A stretch of 64,000 nucleotides of DNA from Streptomyces parvus (GTDB taxonomy: Bacteria > Actinomycetota > Actinomycetes > Streptomycetales > Streptomycetaceae), in the NCBI RefSeq assembly GCF_032121415.1, contig NZ_CP135079.1:2170001-2234000 (forward strand), given 5' to 3'. Each line of letters starts with the position of its first letter. Positions within the stretch are counted from its first letter, which is position 1. Made by a program: the position numbers and the translations under genes. Shown here piece after piece: positions 36,158-45,355 of this stretch. A model generated the notes under the pieces. That model was not told the DNA's origin, searched no databases, and worked only from the letters and a program-made list of their open reading frames with translations.

Positions 36158-36562
36158 CAGGTAGGCGGCGCCGTCGGCGACGGCCCGCACCCCGGCGACG
36201 AGTTCCTCGGGCTCACCGGACTTGATCAGGAATCCGGCGGCCCCGGCCCCCAGCGCCCGCAGGATGAAGTCGTCCTCGCCGAAGGTGGTCAGCATGACGA
36301 CGCCGGTACCGGGCAGGGTGCGCCGGATCTCGGCGGCGGCGTCGATGCCGTTGGTCCGCGGCATGCGTACGTCGAGGACGGCCACGTGCGGGCGGTGCGC
36401 CCGGGCCAGCTCCACGGCCTCGTGCCCGTCGGCCGCCTCGGCGACGACCTCGATGCCCGGGTCGGTGGCGAGCACGGCGCGCACACCGGCCCGGATCATC
36501 GGCTCGTCGTCGGCGACGAGCACCCGGACCGGTCCGGACGCTGCCGTACCGGCCCGGCTCAT
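35849..36562 (-). CDS. NarL/FixJ-type response regulator (LuxR HTH)
   Basis: Transcription factor of 237 residues. Receiver domain: VLVADDEPMIRAGV with the acidic pocket, phosphoacceptor Asp in VAVLDVRMP, the Thr of MLTTFGED and the Lys of FLIKSGEPEEL. LuxR-type HTH from ~residue 165: LTPREREVLAHLGGGLSNGQIARRL and GTVKAYVSSVLARLGV. It lies 8 bases after the histidine kinase start-side neighbour's stop at 36570 on the same strand, forming a two-component system with it. Its stop is within the antisense extension of the PAP2 gene. Confidence 0.9.
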   Translation of the reverse strand: MSRAGTAASGPVRVLVADDEPMIRAGVRAVLATDPGIEVVAEAADGHEAVELARAHRPHVAVLDVRMPRTNGIDAAAEIRRTLPGTGVVMLTTFGEDDFILRALGAGAAGFLIKSGEPEELVAGVRAVADGAAYLSPKVAARVVAHLASTGAGALAERRDAARERVAGLTPREREVLAHLGGGLSNGQIARRLHLVEGTVKAYVSSVLARLGVDNRAAAAVVAHEAGILPPPPPEQR

Positions 36563-36569
36563 CGGGCGC

Positions 36570-38084
36570 TCACGGTGTCAGCGCGTCGCGGGAGACCAGC
36601 CTGCCGTCCCGGAAGCAGAGCCGGTACGCGTCGCCGGAGCGGTCGTCGAAGCGGTCGGCCGTCATCGCGTAGAACTCGCACGTCACTCCACGTTCCTGTC
36701 GTTCGCGTCGCTCCTCAGGTCCTGCGCCCGTCGGCCGCGCCGCCGTCTGCCGGTCCGGCAGCACCTTCTGGATCTCGGACCGATCCTGCCCCAGCCGCAG
36801 GCGGGCGTAGTCGCCCGGGTCGAGGACGGACCGGGACGCCGCCACGGTCTCCCACGTCCCGACCACGGCGAGCAGCACCGCACCCGCCACCAGCGGCACC
36901 GTCAGCGCGGTGAGCAGGGTGCGGTGGACGCGCCGGCGGGCCCGCCGGTAGCCCGGGGGCGCGGGGCTCTCCCGGTGGCCGGCGGGCCGCGGCGGGATCT
37001 GCGCGGGGGCGCGGTGGGGCAGCCGGGCGGAGACGGCGAAGCCGCCGTCCCGGGGCCCGTGGTCGAGGGAGCCGCCGACGAGCCGGACGCGTTCGTCCAG
37101 CCCGATGAGCCCGCGCCCGCCGTGCCGGGGGGACGGGGGGAACGATTCCCGGGCCGCAGGAGCAGCGTTGCGGACCGTCACCCGGGTCTCCGCCGCCGTG
37201 TGCGAGAGTTCGACGGTCACGGACGCGCCGGGCGCGTGCTTGGCCGCGTTGGTCAGGGCCTCCTGCACGACCCGGCGCGCGGCGCGCCCGACGGTGGGCG
37301 GCAGCCCCGACGCGTCGCCGTCCACGGAGAGTTCGACCGGGAGCCCGGAGGCGGCCGCGTCCCCGACGAGCCGGGCGATGTCGGAGTCCCCCGGCTCCTG
37401 GGGCGGGCTCTCGCTCTCCTCGCGGAGGACGCCGATGACCTCGCCGAGGCGTTCCACCGCTGCCGCCGCCCTGCCCCGGATGTCCTGGGCGGCCCGCCGG
37501 TGCCGCTCGTCCAGGCCGGGTGCCAGTTTCAGGGCCCCGGCCGACAGGGCGATCAGACTCAGATCGTGTCCCAGCACATCGTGCATGTCCTGGGCGATCC
37601 GGGCCCGCTCCAGCAGCCTCGCCTGCTCGGCGACCAACTGCCGTTCCCGTTCCATCTGTTCGGCCCGCTCCCAGCCGGCCCGGACCAGCTCCCGGTACTG
37701 GCGGGAGAACCGCCCCACGAACCAGGGCACCAGCACGGCGAGGACGACGACCGCGACGAACTGCGTCGCCAGCGAGAGCAGGGACGGCACGAGGACCACC
37801 GCCACCGCCCCGGCCACCAGGGCTCCGGCCAGGAACAGGACGACGGTCCTGCCGCGCCCTGGCCCCCGCCCGGCGGCGAACGCGGCGATCGCGGTCGGCA
37901 GGCCCCACCACCACCCCACCAGGCTCAGCGCGCCGAACGCCGCCGTGGCGGGCACCAGCAGACCCCCCGGGTCCGCCCACCGCGGGCCGGGCCGCCCGCC
38001 GGCCGTCCTTTTCACGAGGGAGAAGCTGTTCACGAGGGAGAGGTTACGGAGGGCGGGACGCCTTCCGGCACTGCCGAAAGTCAC
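36570..38084 (-). CDS. HisKA_3 sensor histidine kinase with C-terminal membrane helix and extra domain
   Basis: Kinase of about 504 residues. GTG 38084 overlaps the DUF4291 stop (GTGA) and is preferred; GTGs at 38033 and 38015 are alternatives without clear ribosome sites. Four or more N-terminal helices (AAFGALSLVGWWWGL, FLAGALVAGAVAVVLV, VAVVVLAVLVPWFV) precede H-box ARIAQDMHDVLGHDLSLIALS with the phospho-His and the N/G boxes (VQEALTNAAKHA, GGRGLIGLDERVRLVGG). Unusually ~150 residues follow: a basic stretch, a membrane helix (TLLTALTVPLVAGAVLLAVV) and a BamE/SmpA-like LRLGQDRSEIQKVLPD domain with two Cys, probably extracytoplasmic. The response regulator lies directly downstream. Confidence 0.85.
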   Translation of the reverse strand: MTFGSAGRRPALRNLSLVNSFSLVKRTAGGRPGPRWADPGGLLVPATAAFGALSLVGWWWGLPTAIAAFAAGRGPGRGRTVVLFLAGALVAGAVAVVLVPSLLSLATQFVAVVVLAVLVPWFVGRFSRQYRELVRAGWERAEQMERERQLVAEQARLLERARIAQDMHDVLGHDLSLIALSAGALKLAPGLDERHRRAAQDIRGRAAAAVERLGEVIGVLREESESPPQEPGDSDIARLVGDAAASGLPVELSVDGDASGLPPTVGRAARRVVQEALTNAAKHAPGASVTVELSHTAAETRVTVRNAAPAARESFPPSPRHGGRGLIGLDERVRLVGGSLDHGPRDGGFAVSARLPHRAPAQIPPRPAGHRESPAPPGYRRARRRVHRTLLTALTVPLVAGAVLLAVVGTWETVAASRSVLDPGDYARLRLGQDRSEIQKVLPDRQTAARPTGAGPEERRERQERGVTCEFYAMTADRFDDRSGDAYRLCFRDGRLVSRDALTP

Positions 38085-38701
38085 CTGCCCGGCACCGGGG
38101 AACCGTCCCGCACCGGCCGGGGCGCGGCGAGGTCGAGCGGCGTCTCCACGGGCAGCAGGGCGGCGGCCCGCTCCCGCTCCCCCGCCCGGACCGCCGCGTG
38201 CACCTCGCGGGCGAGCGGCGTGACATCGCGTACGGAGACGGTCCACTCGTCCGCGTACCGGCGGGACGCCTCGCCGCTCAGCCCGAGCTGGAGGGAGCGG
38301 TACGGGAGCGGGTTCAGGTCGAGGTCGCGTTCGGGGTCCCACTGCACCCGGGCGGGGGAGGTGCGCAGGCCGCGCTGCCAGGAGGCCCGGTCCGGGTGCA
38401 CCCCGCGTACGTAGTGGGAGAGTTCGGCGTGGGCGAGGGCCCATTCCAGGCCGCTCCGGGAGATCTCGACGGCGAGGACGACCTCCTGCCCCTCCTTGGC
38501 GCCCCAGCCGCAGCGGTACATCATCCACAGGAAGCTGGGCTTGATCCAGGTCATCCGGTCCCGCTTCCACTCGGCGGGGAACCGTCCCTCGCGCGCGGCG
38601 GGCAGGCCGATGGCCGGCCGGTACGCCTGGTAGACGGTGACCGTCGTGGCCGTGTGGAGCGCGCGGATCTCATGGCGGGGCGGGACGGACGGGCTGTTCA
38701 T
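38081..38701 (-). CDS. DUF4291 domain protein
   Basis: Protein of 206 residues from ATG 38701. Features of the family: RALHTATTVTVYQAYRPAIGLPA, RMTWIKPSFLWMMYRCGWG, VLAVEISRSG, and QWDPERDLDLNPLPYRSLQLGLSGEA. Members are uncharacterised, and the conserved Arg/His/Trp residues suggest a nucleotide-binding or enzymatic role without proof. Its stop overlaps the start of the histidine kinase, so the three genes may form one operon. Confidence 0.85.
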   Translation of the reverse strand: MNSPSVPPRHEIRALHTATTVTVYQAYRPAIGLPAAREGRFPAEWKRDRMTWIKPSFLWMMYRCGWGAKEGQEVVLAVEISRSGLEWALAHAELSHYVRGVHPDRASWQRGLRTSPARVQWDPERDLDLNPLPYRSLQLGLSGEASRRYADEWTVSVRDVTPLAREVHAAVRAGERERAAALLPVETPLDLAAPRPVRDGSPVPGR

Positions 38702-38777
38702 AGGCCCCAGGATGCGGGACACGGCCGCGCCCGGGCATCCGGATTTCGCCGGAGGCCCGGGCGCGGGCGGGGGCCGG

Positions 38778-40280
38778 TCAGTGGTTGCGCGGGAAGCCGA
38801 GGTCGACGCCGGCCGGGGCGTCGGCCGGGTCGGGCCAGCGGGTGGTGGTGACCTTGCCGCGGGTGTAGAAGTGCACGCCGTCGTTGCCGTAGATGTGGTG
38901 GTCGCCGAAGAGCGAATCCTTCCAGCCGCCGAAGGAGTGGTAGCCCACCGGGACCGGGATCGGTACGTTGACGCCGACCATGCCCGCCTGGATCTCCAGC
39001 TGGAAGCGGCGGGCCGCGCCGCCGTCGCGGGTGAAGATCGCGGTGCCGTTGCCGAACGGCGAAGCGTTCATCAGGGCGACGCCGTCCTCGTACGACTCCA
39101 CGCGGAGCACGCAGAGGACCGGGCCGAAGATCTCGTCCTTGTAGGCGTCGGAGTCGGTGGAGACCTTGTCCAGGAGGGACAGGCCGATCCAGTGGCCGTT
39201 CTCGAAGCCCTCGACCGTGTGGCCCGTGCCGTCGAGGACGACCTCGGCGCCCTGGGCGGCGGCGCCCGTGACGTAGGAAGCGACCTTGTCGCGGTGGGCG
39301 GCGGTGATCAGGGGGCCCATCTCGGAGGTGGGGTCGTCGCCGGGGCCGATCTTGATCTTCTCGGCGCGCTCGCGGATCTTGGCGACCAGCTCGTCGCCGA
39401 TCGCGCCGACCGCGACGACCGCGGAGATCGCCATGCAGCGTTCACCGGCGGAGCCGTACGCCGCCGAGACCGCCGCGTCGGCGGCCGCGTCCAGGTCGGC
39501 GTCCGGGAGGACGAGCATGTGGTTCTTCGCGCCCCCGAGGGCCTGGACGCGCTTGCCGTTGGCGGAGGCGGTGGCGTGGATGTAGCGGGCGATGGGGGTG
39601 GAGCCGACGAAGGAGACGGCGGCCACGTCGGGGTGGGCGAGGAGCGCGTCCACCGCGACCTTGTCCCCGTGGACGACGTTGAGCACACCGTCCGGAAGGC
39701 CCGCCTCGGACGCCAGCTCGGCCAGCAGGTTGGCGGCCGACGGGTCCTTCTCGCTCGGCTTCAGCACGAACGTGTTGCCGCAGGCGATCGCCAGCGGGAA
39801 CATCCACATCGGCACCATGGCCGGGAAGTTGAACGGGGTGATGCCCGCGACCACGCCCAGCGACTGGCGGATCGAGGAGACGTCGACCCGGTTGGAGACC
39901 TGGGTGGACAGCTCGCCCTTGAGCTGCGTGGTGATCCCGCACGCCAGCTCGACGATCTCCAGGCCCCGGGCGACCTCGCCCAGCGCGTCGGAGTGCACCT
40001 TGCCGTGCTCGGCGGTGATCAGCGCGGCGATGTCGTCGCGGTGGGCGTCGAGCAGCGCGCGGTAGCGGAACAGGACGGCGGTGCGCTGGGCGAGCGAGGA
40101 GGTGCCCCAGGTGGCGTACGCGGCCTTCGCCGCCGCCACGGCCGCGTCGACCTCCTCCACGGAGGCCAACGCCACCTGCGTGGTGACCGCGCCGGTGGCC
40201 GGGTCGGTGACGGGACCGTACTGGCCCGACGTGCCCTCCGCTGTCTTGCCGCCGATCCAGTGGTTGACGGTCTTCGTCAT
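38778..40280 (-). CDS. mmsA: methylmalonate-semialdehyde dehydrogenase (CoA-acylating)
   Basis: Enzyme of 500 residues converting malonate or methylmalonate semialdehyde to acetyl- or propionyl-CoA, the last step of inositol catabolism (IolA role). NAD-binding and catalytic motifs: ITPFNFPAMVPMWMFPLA, FVGSTPIARYIH, LGGAKNHMLVLPDA, the catalytic Cys in YGSAGERCMAIS and EIFGPVLCVLRVESYEDGV. The start ATG at 40280 has a GGAG-type site. It is the distal gene of the iolC-iolB-iolD unit, 41 bases after iolD. The deduced family is firm; the in vivo substrate among semialdehydes is by context. Confidence 0.92.
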   Translation of the reverse strand: MTKTVNHWIGGKTAEGTSGQYGPVTDPATGAVTTQVALASVEEVDAAVAAAKAAYATWGTSSLAQRTAVLFRYRALLDAHRDDIAALITAEHGKVHSDALGEVARGLEIVELACGITTQLKGELSTQVSNRVDVSSIRQSLGVVAGITPFNFPAMVPMWMFPLAIACGNTFVLKPSEKDPSAANLLAELASEAGLPDGVLNVVHGDKVAVDALLAHPDVAAVSFVGSTPIARYIHATASANGKRVQALGGAKNHMLVLPDADLDAAADAAVSAAYGSAGERCMAISAVVAVGAIGDELVAKIRERAEKIKIGPGDDPTSEMGPLITAAHRDKVASYVTGAAAQGAEVVLDGTGHTVEGFENGHWIGLSLLDKVSTDSDAYKDEIFGPVLCVLRVESYEDGVALMNASPFGNGTAIFTRDGGAARRFQLEIQAGMVGVNVPIPVPVGYHSFGGWKDSLFGDHHIYGNDGVHFYTRGKVTTTRWPDPADAPAGVDLGFPRNH

Positions 40281-40321
40281 GACGTACTCCTTCAGACTTC
40301 GGGCAGGCGCGGGGGCTGGTC

Positions 40322-42280
40322 TCACAAGTGGCGGCGTCGGGCGGCGACCTGGCGGTCGTACTCCTCCCGGGCCTTCACCGCCGCCGGTCGGCTCGCGGTT
40401 TCGGCTACCGGAACATCCCACCACGCCTGCGCCGGAGGGGGGCCCGACACTGTGTCGGGCGTTTCGGTCTCGACGTAGACACAAGTGGGGCCCTCCGCGT
40501 CGCGGGCCTCGGAGAGAGCTTTGCGCAGGTCGTCGACGGTGGTGGCGCGCAGGACCCGCAGGCCGAGGGAGGCCGCGTTGGCGGCCAGGTCGACGGGGAG
40601 CGGCGGGCCGGTGAAGCCGCCGTCGGCGTCGCGGTGGCGGTAGGCGGTGCCGAAGCGTTCGGCGCCGACCGATTCGGAGAGGCCGCCGATGGAGGCGTAC
40701 CCGTGGTTCTGGAGGATCAGCAGCTTCAGCGGCAGGTTCTCCTGGACGGCGGTGACGATCTCGGTGGGGTTCATCAGGTACGTGCCGTCGCCGACCAGGG
40801 CCCAGACCGGGCGGTGCTCCCGGCTCCGGGCCCCGGTCGCGAGCAGGACGCCGATCGCCGCCGGGATCTCGTAGCCCATGCAGGAGTAGCCGTACTCCAC
40901 GTGGTACTGGTCGTGGGAGCGGGTCCGCCAGAGTTTGTGCAGGTCGCCGGGGAGGGAGCCGGCGGCGTTGATGAGGATGTCCTCCTCGGTGACGAGGTCG
41001 TCCAGGAGGCCGAGGACCTGGGTCTGGGTGGGGCGCGCGGTGGGGTCGGGGGTGGCGAAGGACGCCTCGACCCGTTCCTCCCACGCCTCCTTCGCGCCGG
41101 TGTACTCCGTCTCGTACGCCGGATCGACCCGGTATCCGCGACCGGCGAGGGCCGCGGTGAGCGCCTCAAGTCCCGTGCGGGCGTCCGCCACCAGGGGGAG
41201 GGCGGCCAGCTTGTGGGCGTCGAAGGCGGTGATGTTGAGGTGGAGGAAGCGGACGGCAGGGTCGGCGAAGAGGGTGCCGGAGGCGGTCGTGAAGTCGGAG
41301 AAGCGGGTACCGACGCCGATGACCAGGTCGGCGGTGCGGGCCAGCTCGTTCGCGGTGGCGGTGCCGGTGTGGCCGATGCCGCCGACGTCGGCCGGGTGGT
41401 CGTGGCGGAGCGCGCCCTTGCCCGCCTGGGTGGAGGCGACCGGGATGCGGGTCGCGGCGGTGAAGGCGGCGAGCGTCTCCTCGGCGGCGCTGTGCCGGAC
41501 CCCGCCGCCCGCGACGATCAGGGGGCGGCGGGCGGAGCGGATCGCCCGTACCGCCGTCTCCAGCTCGTACGGGTCGGGGGCGGGCCTGCGGATGTGCCAG
41601 TCGCGCTCGGCGAAGAACTCCTCCGGCCAGTCGTACGCCTCCGCCTGGACGTCCTGCGGCAGCGCGAGCGTGACGGCCCCGGTCTCGGCGGGGTCGGCGA
41701 GGACCCGCATCGCCTGGAGGGCAGCCGGAATCAGCGCCTCCGGCCGGGTGACCCGGTCGAAGTAGCGCGAGACCGGCCGCAGACAGTCGTTGACGGACAC
41801 ATCACCGGCGTACGGCACTTCGAGCTGTTGCAGTACGGGATCGGCGGGCCGGGTCGCGAAGGTGTCGCCCGGCAGGAGCAGGACGGGCAGCCGGTTGATC
41901 GTGGCGAGGGCGGCCCCGGTGACCAGGTTGGTGGCCCCCGGCCCGATGGACGTGGTCACCGCGTGCGCGGAGAGCCGCCCCGACTGGCGGGCGTACCCCA
42001 CGGCCGCGTGCACCATGGCCTGTTCGTTACGGCCCTGGAGGTACGGCATGCGGTGTGCGGCGCCGTTCCCTCCGTGGCCCGCCTCCACGAGTGCCTGGCC
42101 GACGCCCGCGACATTGCCGTGGCCGAAGATGCCCCAGGTGGCGCTGATCAGCCGCTGCCGGCGGCCGTCGCGCTCGGTGTACTGCCGGGCCAGGAAGGCG
42201 ACCAGGGCCTGAGCGGTGGTCAGACGGCGGGTGGGGGTGGACCTGCGGTTCTTCGGGCTCGCGGGACTCGTCGGGCTCAA
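40322..42280 (-). CDS. iolD: 3D-(3,5/4)-trihydroxycyclohexane-1,2-dione hydrolase
   Basis: Thiamine-diphosphate enzyme of 652 residues that opens the ring of trihydroxycyclohexane-dione to 5-deoxy-glucuronate. The start is TTG at 42280: perfect GGAGG with 7-base spacing, and the TTGA overlap with the iolB stop. N-terminal Glu-containing region (YLQGRNEQAMVHAAVGYARQ), the central TPP-fold NTT, and the ThDP motif VGDGTYLMNPTEIVTAVQENLPLKLLILQNHG. The length matches IolD. It is translationally coupled to iolB. Confidence 0.92.
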   Translation of the reverse strand: MSPTSPASPKNRRSTPTRRLTTAQALVAFLARQYTERDGRRQRLISATWGIFGHGNVAGVGQALVEAGHGGNGAAHRMPYLQGRNEQAMVHAAVGYARQSGRLSAHAVTTSIGPGATNLVTGAALATINRLPVLLLPGDTFATRPADPVLQQLEVPYAGDVSVNDCLRPVSRYFDRVTRPEALIPAALQAMRVLADPAETGAVTLALPQDVQAEAYDWPEEFFAERDWHIRRPAPDPYELETAVRAIRSARRPLIVAGGGVRHSAAEETLAAFTAATRIPVASTQAGKGALRHDHPADVGGIGHTGTATANELARTADLVIGVGTRFSDFTTASGTLFADPAVRFLHLNITAFDAHKLAALPLVADARTGLEALTAALAGRGYRVDPAYETEYTGAKEAWEERVEASFATPDPTARPTQTQVLGLLDDLVTEEDILINAAGSLPGDLHKLWRTRSHDQYHVEYGYSCMGYEIPAAIGVLLATGARSREHRPVWALVGDGTYLMNPTEIVTAVQENLPLKLLILQNHGYASIGGLSESVGAERFGTAYRHRDADGGFTGPPLPVDLAANAASLGLRVLRATTVDDLRKALSEARDAEGPTCVYVETETPDTVSGPPPAQAWWDVPVAETASRPAAVKAREEYDRQVAARRRHL

Positions 42281-43206
42281 GGCGTTACCTCCGGGCCGGG
42301 CGACGGATGCGCCGTGTAGAGCGGGAGTCTGGCGTCGATCGGCTCGTCTGGCCAGGTGTCGCGGATCCACCGGTGGTCGGGATGGTCGCGGATCAGCCAG
42401 GCGCGCTCCTCCCCCGGCCCGGCCATGACGTTCAGGTAGTACAGCGTCCGGCCGGGCGGGGCGATGGACGGGCCGTGCCAGCCGTCGGGGATGAGGACCA
42501 CGTCGCCGTCGCGGACTTCGGCGAGGACGTCCGTACCGCCCTCGCGCGACGGGGAGACCCGGTGGTAGCCGAGCCCGCCGTCCTGCACCTCGAAGTAGTA
42601 GACCTCCTCCAGCTCGCACTCCTCGCCCGGCACGTGCTCGTCGTGTTTGTGGGGCGGGTAGGAGGACCAGTTGCCGCCGGGGGTGAGGACCTCGACGGCG
42701 ATCAGCCGGTCGCAGTCGAAGGTGTCGGCGGCGGCGAAGTTGTTCACCTGGCGGGAGCAGGTCCCGGAGCCGCGCAGCTCGACGGGTACCTCCGGCGCGG
42801 GGCCGTAGCGAGCGGGGAGTCGTCGCTCGCACTTCGCTCCTGCCAGGGCGAAGCGGCCTCCTGCGCCGGAGGCGATCTGTGCGTGGGCGTCACGCGGTAC
42901 GTAGGCGAAGTCGGAGACCCCGCTGAACACGCTCTCCCGGCCCCGCAGTTCAAAGGTCTCACCTGCGGTACGCACCGTACAGCCACCGGCCAACGGCAGG
43001 ACGATCCATTCGCTGCCTCCGGTGACGAGCGTGTGAACACCGCCCGGCTCCAGCTCCAGCACCCGCAGGGCCGAGCGGTCCCAGCCGGCGCTCTCGGGAT
43101 CGATGTCGACGGCGTACGGCCCGCGCGCGGCGCCGCCGGACGGCAGGTGGAACCCGTGCTGTCCCTGGCCCTGGTGCTGTCCCCGGTCGGGGTGGTCCGT
43201 CGTCAT
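42277..43206 (-). CDS. iolB: 5-deoxy-glucuronate isomerase
   Basis: Cupin-type isomerase of 309 residues converting 5-deoxy-glucuronate to 2-deoxy-5-keto-gluconate. Two cupin halves are visible; the second bears the metal-binding set YPPHKHDEHVPGEECELEEVYYFE, HxH and Glu ligands, and a later His in IPDGWHGPSIAPPG. Its ATG overlaps the aldolase stop and its stop overlaps iolD. The family signature and location are consistent. Confidence 0.92.
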   Translation of the reverse strand: MTTDHPDRGQHQGQGQHGFHLPSGGAARGPYAVDIDPESAGWDRSALRVLELEPGGVHTLVTGGSEWIVLPLAGGCTVRTAGETFELRGRESVFSGVSDFAYVPRDAHAQIASGAGGRFALAGAKCERRLPARYGPAPEVPVELRGSGTCSRQVNNFAAADTFDCDRLIAVEVLTPGGNWSSYPPHKHDEHVPGEECELEEVYYFEVQDGGLGYHRVSPSREGGTDVLAEVRDGDVVLIPDGWHGPSIAPPGRTLYYLNVMAGPGEERAWLIRDHPDHRWIRDTWPDEPIDARLPLYTAHPSPGPEVTP

Positions 43207-44114
43207 GGCTCCTCCCTACCCGGCCGGAGCAGCGATACGGCGGTGTCGACGGCGAGCGCCACGTCCCCGTCGACCGGGTAGAGCAGCGAGCGTCCCACGA
43301 CCAGCCCCCGGACCGTGGGCAGCCGCAGCGCGTCGCGCCACTTCCCGTACGCGGCGTCCTGGTCGTCGCCGACCTCGCCGCCGAGCAGGACGGCGGGCAG
43401 CGTGGAGGCCTCCATCGCCCGGCCCATGGCGTCGGGGTCGTCGGTGACGGGCACCTTCAGCCAGGTGTACGCGGACGTCCCGGCGAGGCCCGACGCGATG
43501 GCGATGGAGGTCGCCACGGCGGCGGCGCCGAGGTCGTTGCGGAGGCGGCCGTCGACGCGGCGGCAGAGGAACGGTTCGACGAAGACGGGCAGCCGGTGGG
43601 CGGCCATCGCGTCGATGGTCCGGGCGGCGGTGTGCAGGGTGTCCAGCGAACCGGGGTCGTCGTGGTCGATGCGCAGCAGCAGCTTCCCCGCGTCGAACCC
43701 CTGCCGGACCAGGTCGTCGGGGCGGTAGCCGGTGAACCGGTCGTCGAGCTCGAAGGCCGCGCCCGCCAGACCGCCACGGTTCATCGAACCCATGACGACC
43801 TTGTCTTCCAGGGCCCCGAGCAGGAGGAGGTCGTCCAGGACATCGGCCGATGCGAGCACCCCGTCGACCCCGGGGCGGGAGAGGGCGAGGCAGAGCCGCT
43901 CCAGCAGCTCGAAGCGGTTGGCCATGGCGAGGGAGCGGTCCCCCACGGCGAGCGCGCCGCGCGCCGGGTGGTCGGCCGCGATGATCATCAACCGGTCGCC
44001 GGGGTGCCGGATCAGCCGCCGCCTCTTCCGTCGTGCGGCGGCCTCGGCAACGGCTTCAGGGCGCTCGGCGCGCAGCCGGACGAGCGCGGAGAGGGAGGGC
44101 GCGATCGGCGTCAC
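43203..44114 (-). CDS. Cgl0159-like class I aldolase of inositol catabolism
   Basis: Protein of 303 residues from GTG 44114, overlapping the iolC stop (GTGA). A TIM-barrel aldolase: MIIAADHPARGALAVGDR, SADVLDDLLLLGALEDK, the WLKVPVTDDP strand with the candidate Schiff-base Lys, and VVGRSLLYPVDGD at the phosphate-binding end. In corynebacteria and streptomycetes this type replaces IolJ and splits 2-deoxy-5-keto-gluconate 6-phosphate into DHAP and malonate semialdehyde. Position between iolC and iolB supports that role. No close IolJ sequence is present in the window. Confidence 0.85.
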   Translation of the reverse strand: MTPIAPSLSALVRLRAERPEAVAEAAARRKRRRLIRHPGDRLMIIAADHPARGALAVGDRSLAMANRFELLERLCLALSRPGVDGVLASADVLDDLLLLGALEDKVVMGSMNRGGLAGAAFELDDRFTGYRPDDLVRQGFDAGKLLLRIDHDDPGSLDTLHTAARTIDAMAAHRLPVFVEPFLCRRVDGRLRNDLGAAAVATSIAIASGLAGTSAYTWLKVPVTDDPDAMGRAMEASTLPAVLLGGEVGDDQDAAYGKWRDALRLPTVRGLVVGRSLLYPVDGDVALAVDTAVSLLRPGREEP

Positions 44115-45271
44115 GAGCCCGCTCCGTTCCGGGGGCCGGCAGGGGCGTCGGGGTCTGCGGGAGCGCCAGGGGCCGTCGCGGCGCCCGGAGCGGTGGGAGT
44201 CTCGGGGTGAGCTGCGGCGCCCGGGGCGGCCGGGGACTCCGGACCGCGCGCGGCGCCTCCGGCGGTCCGCGTGGCGAGGTCCGCCGTGACGGCGCCGGCC
44301 GCGAGGGCCTCCTCGACCTCGTCCGGGAACGGCATCGCGGACGAGCAGGCGAGCCGGGAGGCGACGATGGCGCCGGCCGCGTTCGCGTACCGCACGATGC
44401 GGTCGAGGGGCCACCCGGCGAGCAGCCCGTGGCAGAGCGCACCCCCGAACGCGTCTCCGGCGCCGAGGCCGTTGACCACCGCGACCGGCAGCGGCGGGCA
44501 GTCGGCGGTGGTGCCGTCACGGTGCACGGCGAGCACACCCTTCGGCCCCTGCTTGACGACGGCGAGCTCCACTCCGGCCGCGAGGAGGGCCCGGGCCGCC
44601 GCGTACGGTTCGCGTTCGCCGGTCGCGACGGCGCACTCGTCGACGTTGCCGACGGCGACCGTGGCATGGGCGAGCGCTTCGCGGTACCGCGCGGGCGCCT
44701 CGGTGCTGTCGTCGCCCCCGTCCCAGAACATCGGCCGCCAGTCGAGGTCGAAAACGGTCGCCGTCGCCGTACGCGACGCATCCGCCGGGCCGGTGCCGCG
44801 CGCGTCGAGGGCGGCCAGCGTGGCGGACCGGCTCGGCTCGGCGCTGAGTCCGGTGCCCGTCATCCAGAAGATCCCGGCGTCGCGCACGGCGTCCAGGTCG
44901 AGGTCCGGGGCGTGGATCTCCAGATCGGGGGCCTTGGGCCGACGGTAGAAGTAGAGCGGGAAGTCGTCCGGCGGGAAGATCTCGCAGAAGGTGACCGGGG
45001 TCGGATACTCCGCGAGGGCCGTCGCCCAGCGGGGGTCCACGCCCAACCGTTCCAGTTCCTGGTGGAGATAGGCGCCGAAGGGGTCCTGCCCGGTCCGGGT
45101 GATGAGGGCCGTCCGCCGCCCCTGCCGGGCCGCCGCCACCGCGACGTTCGCCGGGGAACCACCGAGGAACTTGCCGAACGTCTCGACCCGGGCGAGCGGT
45201 ACCCCGACCTCCAGCGGGTAGAGGTCCACCCCGATCCGCCCCATGGTGATCACGTCGTACGGCTCAGGCAT
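44111..45271 (-). CDS. iolC: 5-dehydro-2-deoxygluconokinase
   Basis: PfkB-family kinase of 386 residues (ATG 45271 has AAGGGA upstream; ATG 45277 would add two residues). GGSPANVAVAAARQG at the N-terminus, VFDLDWRPMFW in the sugar pocket, and NGLGAGDAFGGALCHGL with the catalytic Asp. It phosphorylates 2-deoxy-5-keto-gluconate. The C-terminal ~60 residues are Pro/Ala/Gly-rich and add a flexible tail. It is the first gene of the minus-strand inositol operon, read from the promoter described at 45324-45352. Confidence 0.9.
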   Translation of the reverse strand: MPEPYDVITMGRIGVDLYPLEVGVPLARVETFGKFLGGSPANVAVAAARQGRRTALITRTGQDPFGAYLHQELERLGVDPRWATALAEYPTPVTFCEIFPPDDFPLYFYRRPKAPDLEIHAPDLDLDAVRDAGIFWMTGTGLSAEPSRSATLAALDARGTGPADASRTATATVFDLDWRPMFWDGGDDSTEAPARYREALAHATVAVGNVDECAVATGEREPYAAARALLAAGVELAVVKQGPKGVLAVHRDGTTADCPPLPVAVVNGLGAGDAFGGALCHGLLAGWPLDRIVRYANAAGAIVASRLACSSAMPFPDEVEEALAAGAVTADLATRTAGGAARGPESPAAPGAAAHPETPTAPGAATAPGAPADPDAPAGPRNGAGS

Positions 45272-45323
45272 GCCCATCCCTTCGCACGACCGGCTCGCAC
45301 CGCCGGTGGCCGGCTGGTCCCAG

Positions 45324-45352
45324 GTCTAGCCCTCCGCCCGGAACCCTGTCAA
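45324..45352 (-). promoter_or_regulatory. promoter of the iolC operon
   Basis: On the minus strand TTGACA (45347-45352) and CTAGAC (45324-45329) are separated by 17 bases, a good sigma70-like vegetative promoter. It ends 53 bases from the iolC start. The candidate operator lies immediately upstream. Confidence 0.6.
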
Positions 45353-45355
45353 CAT

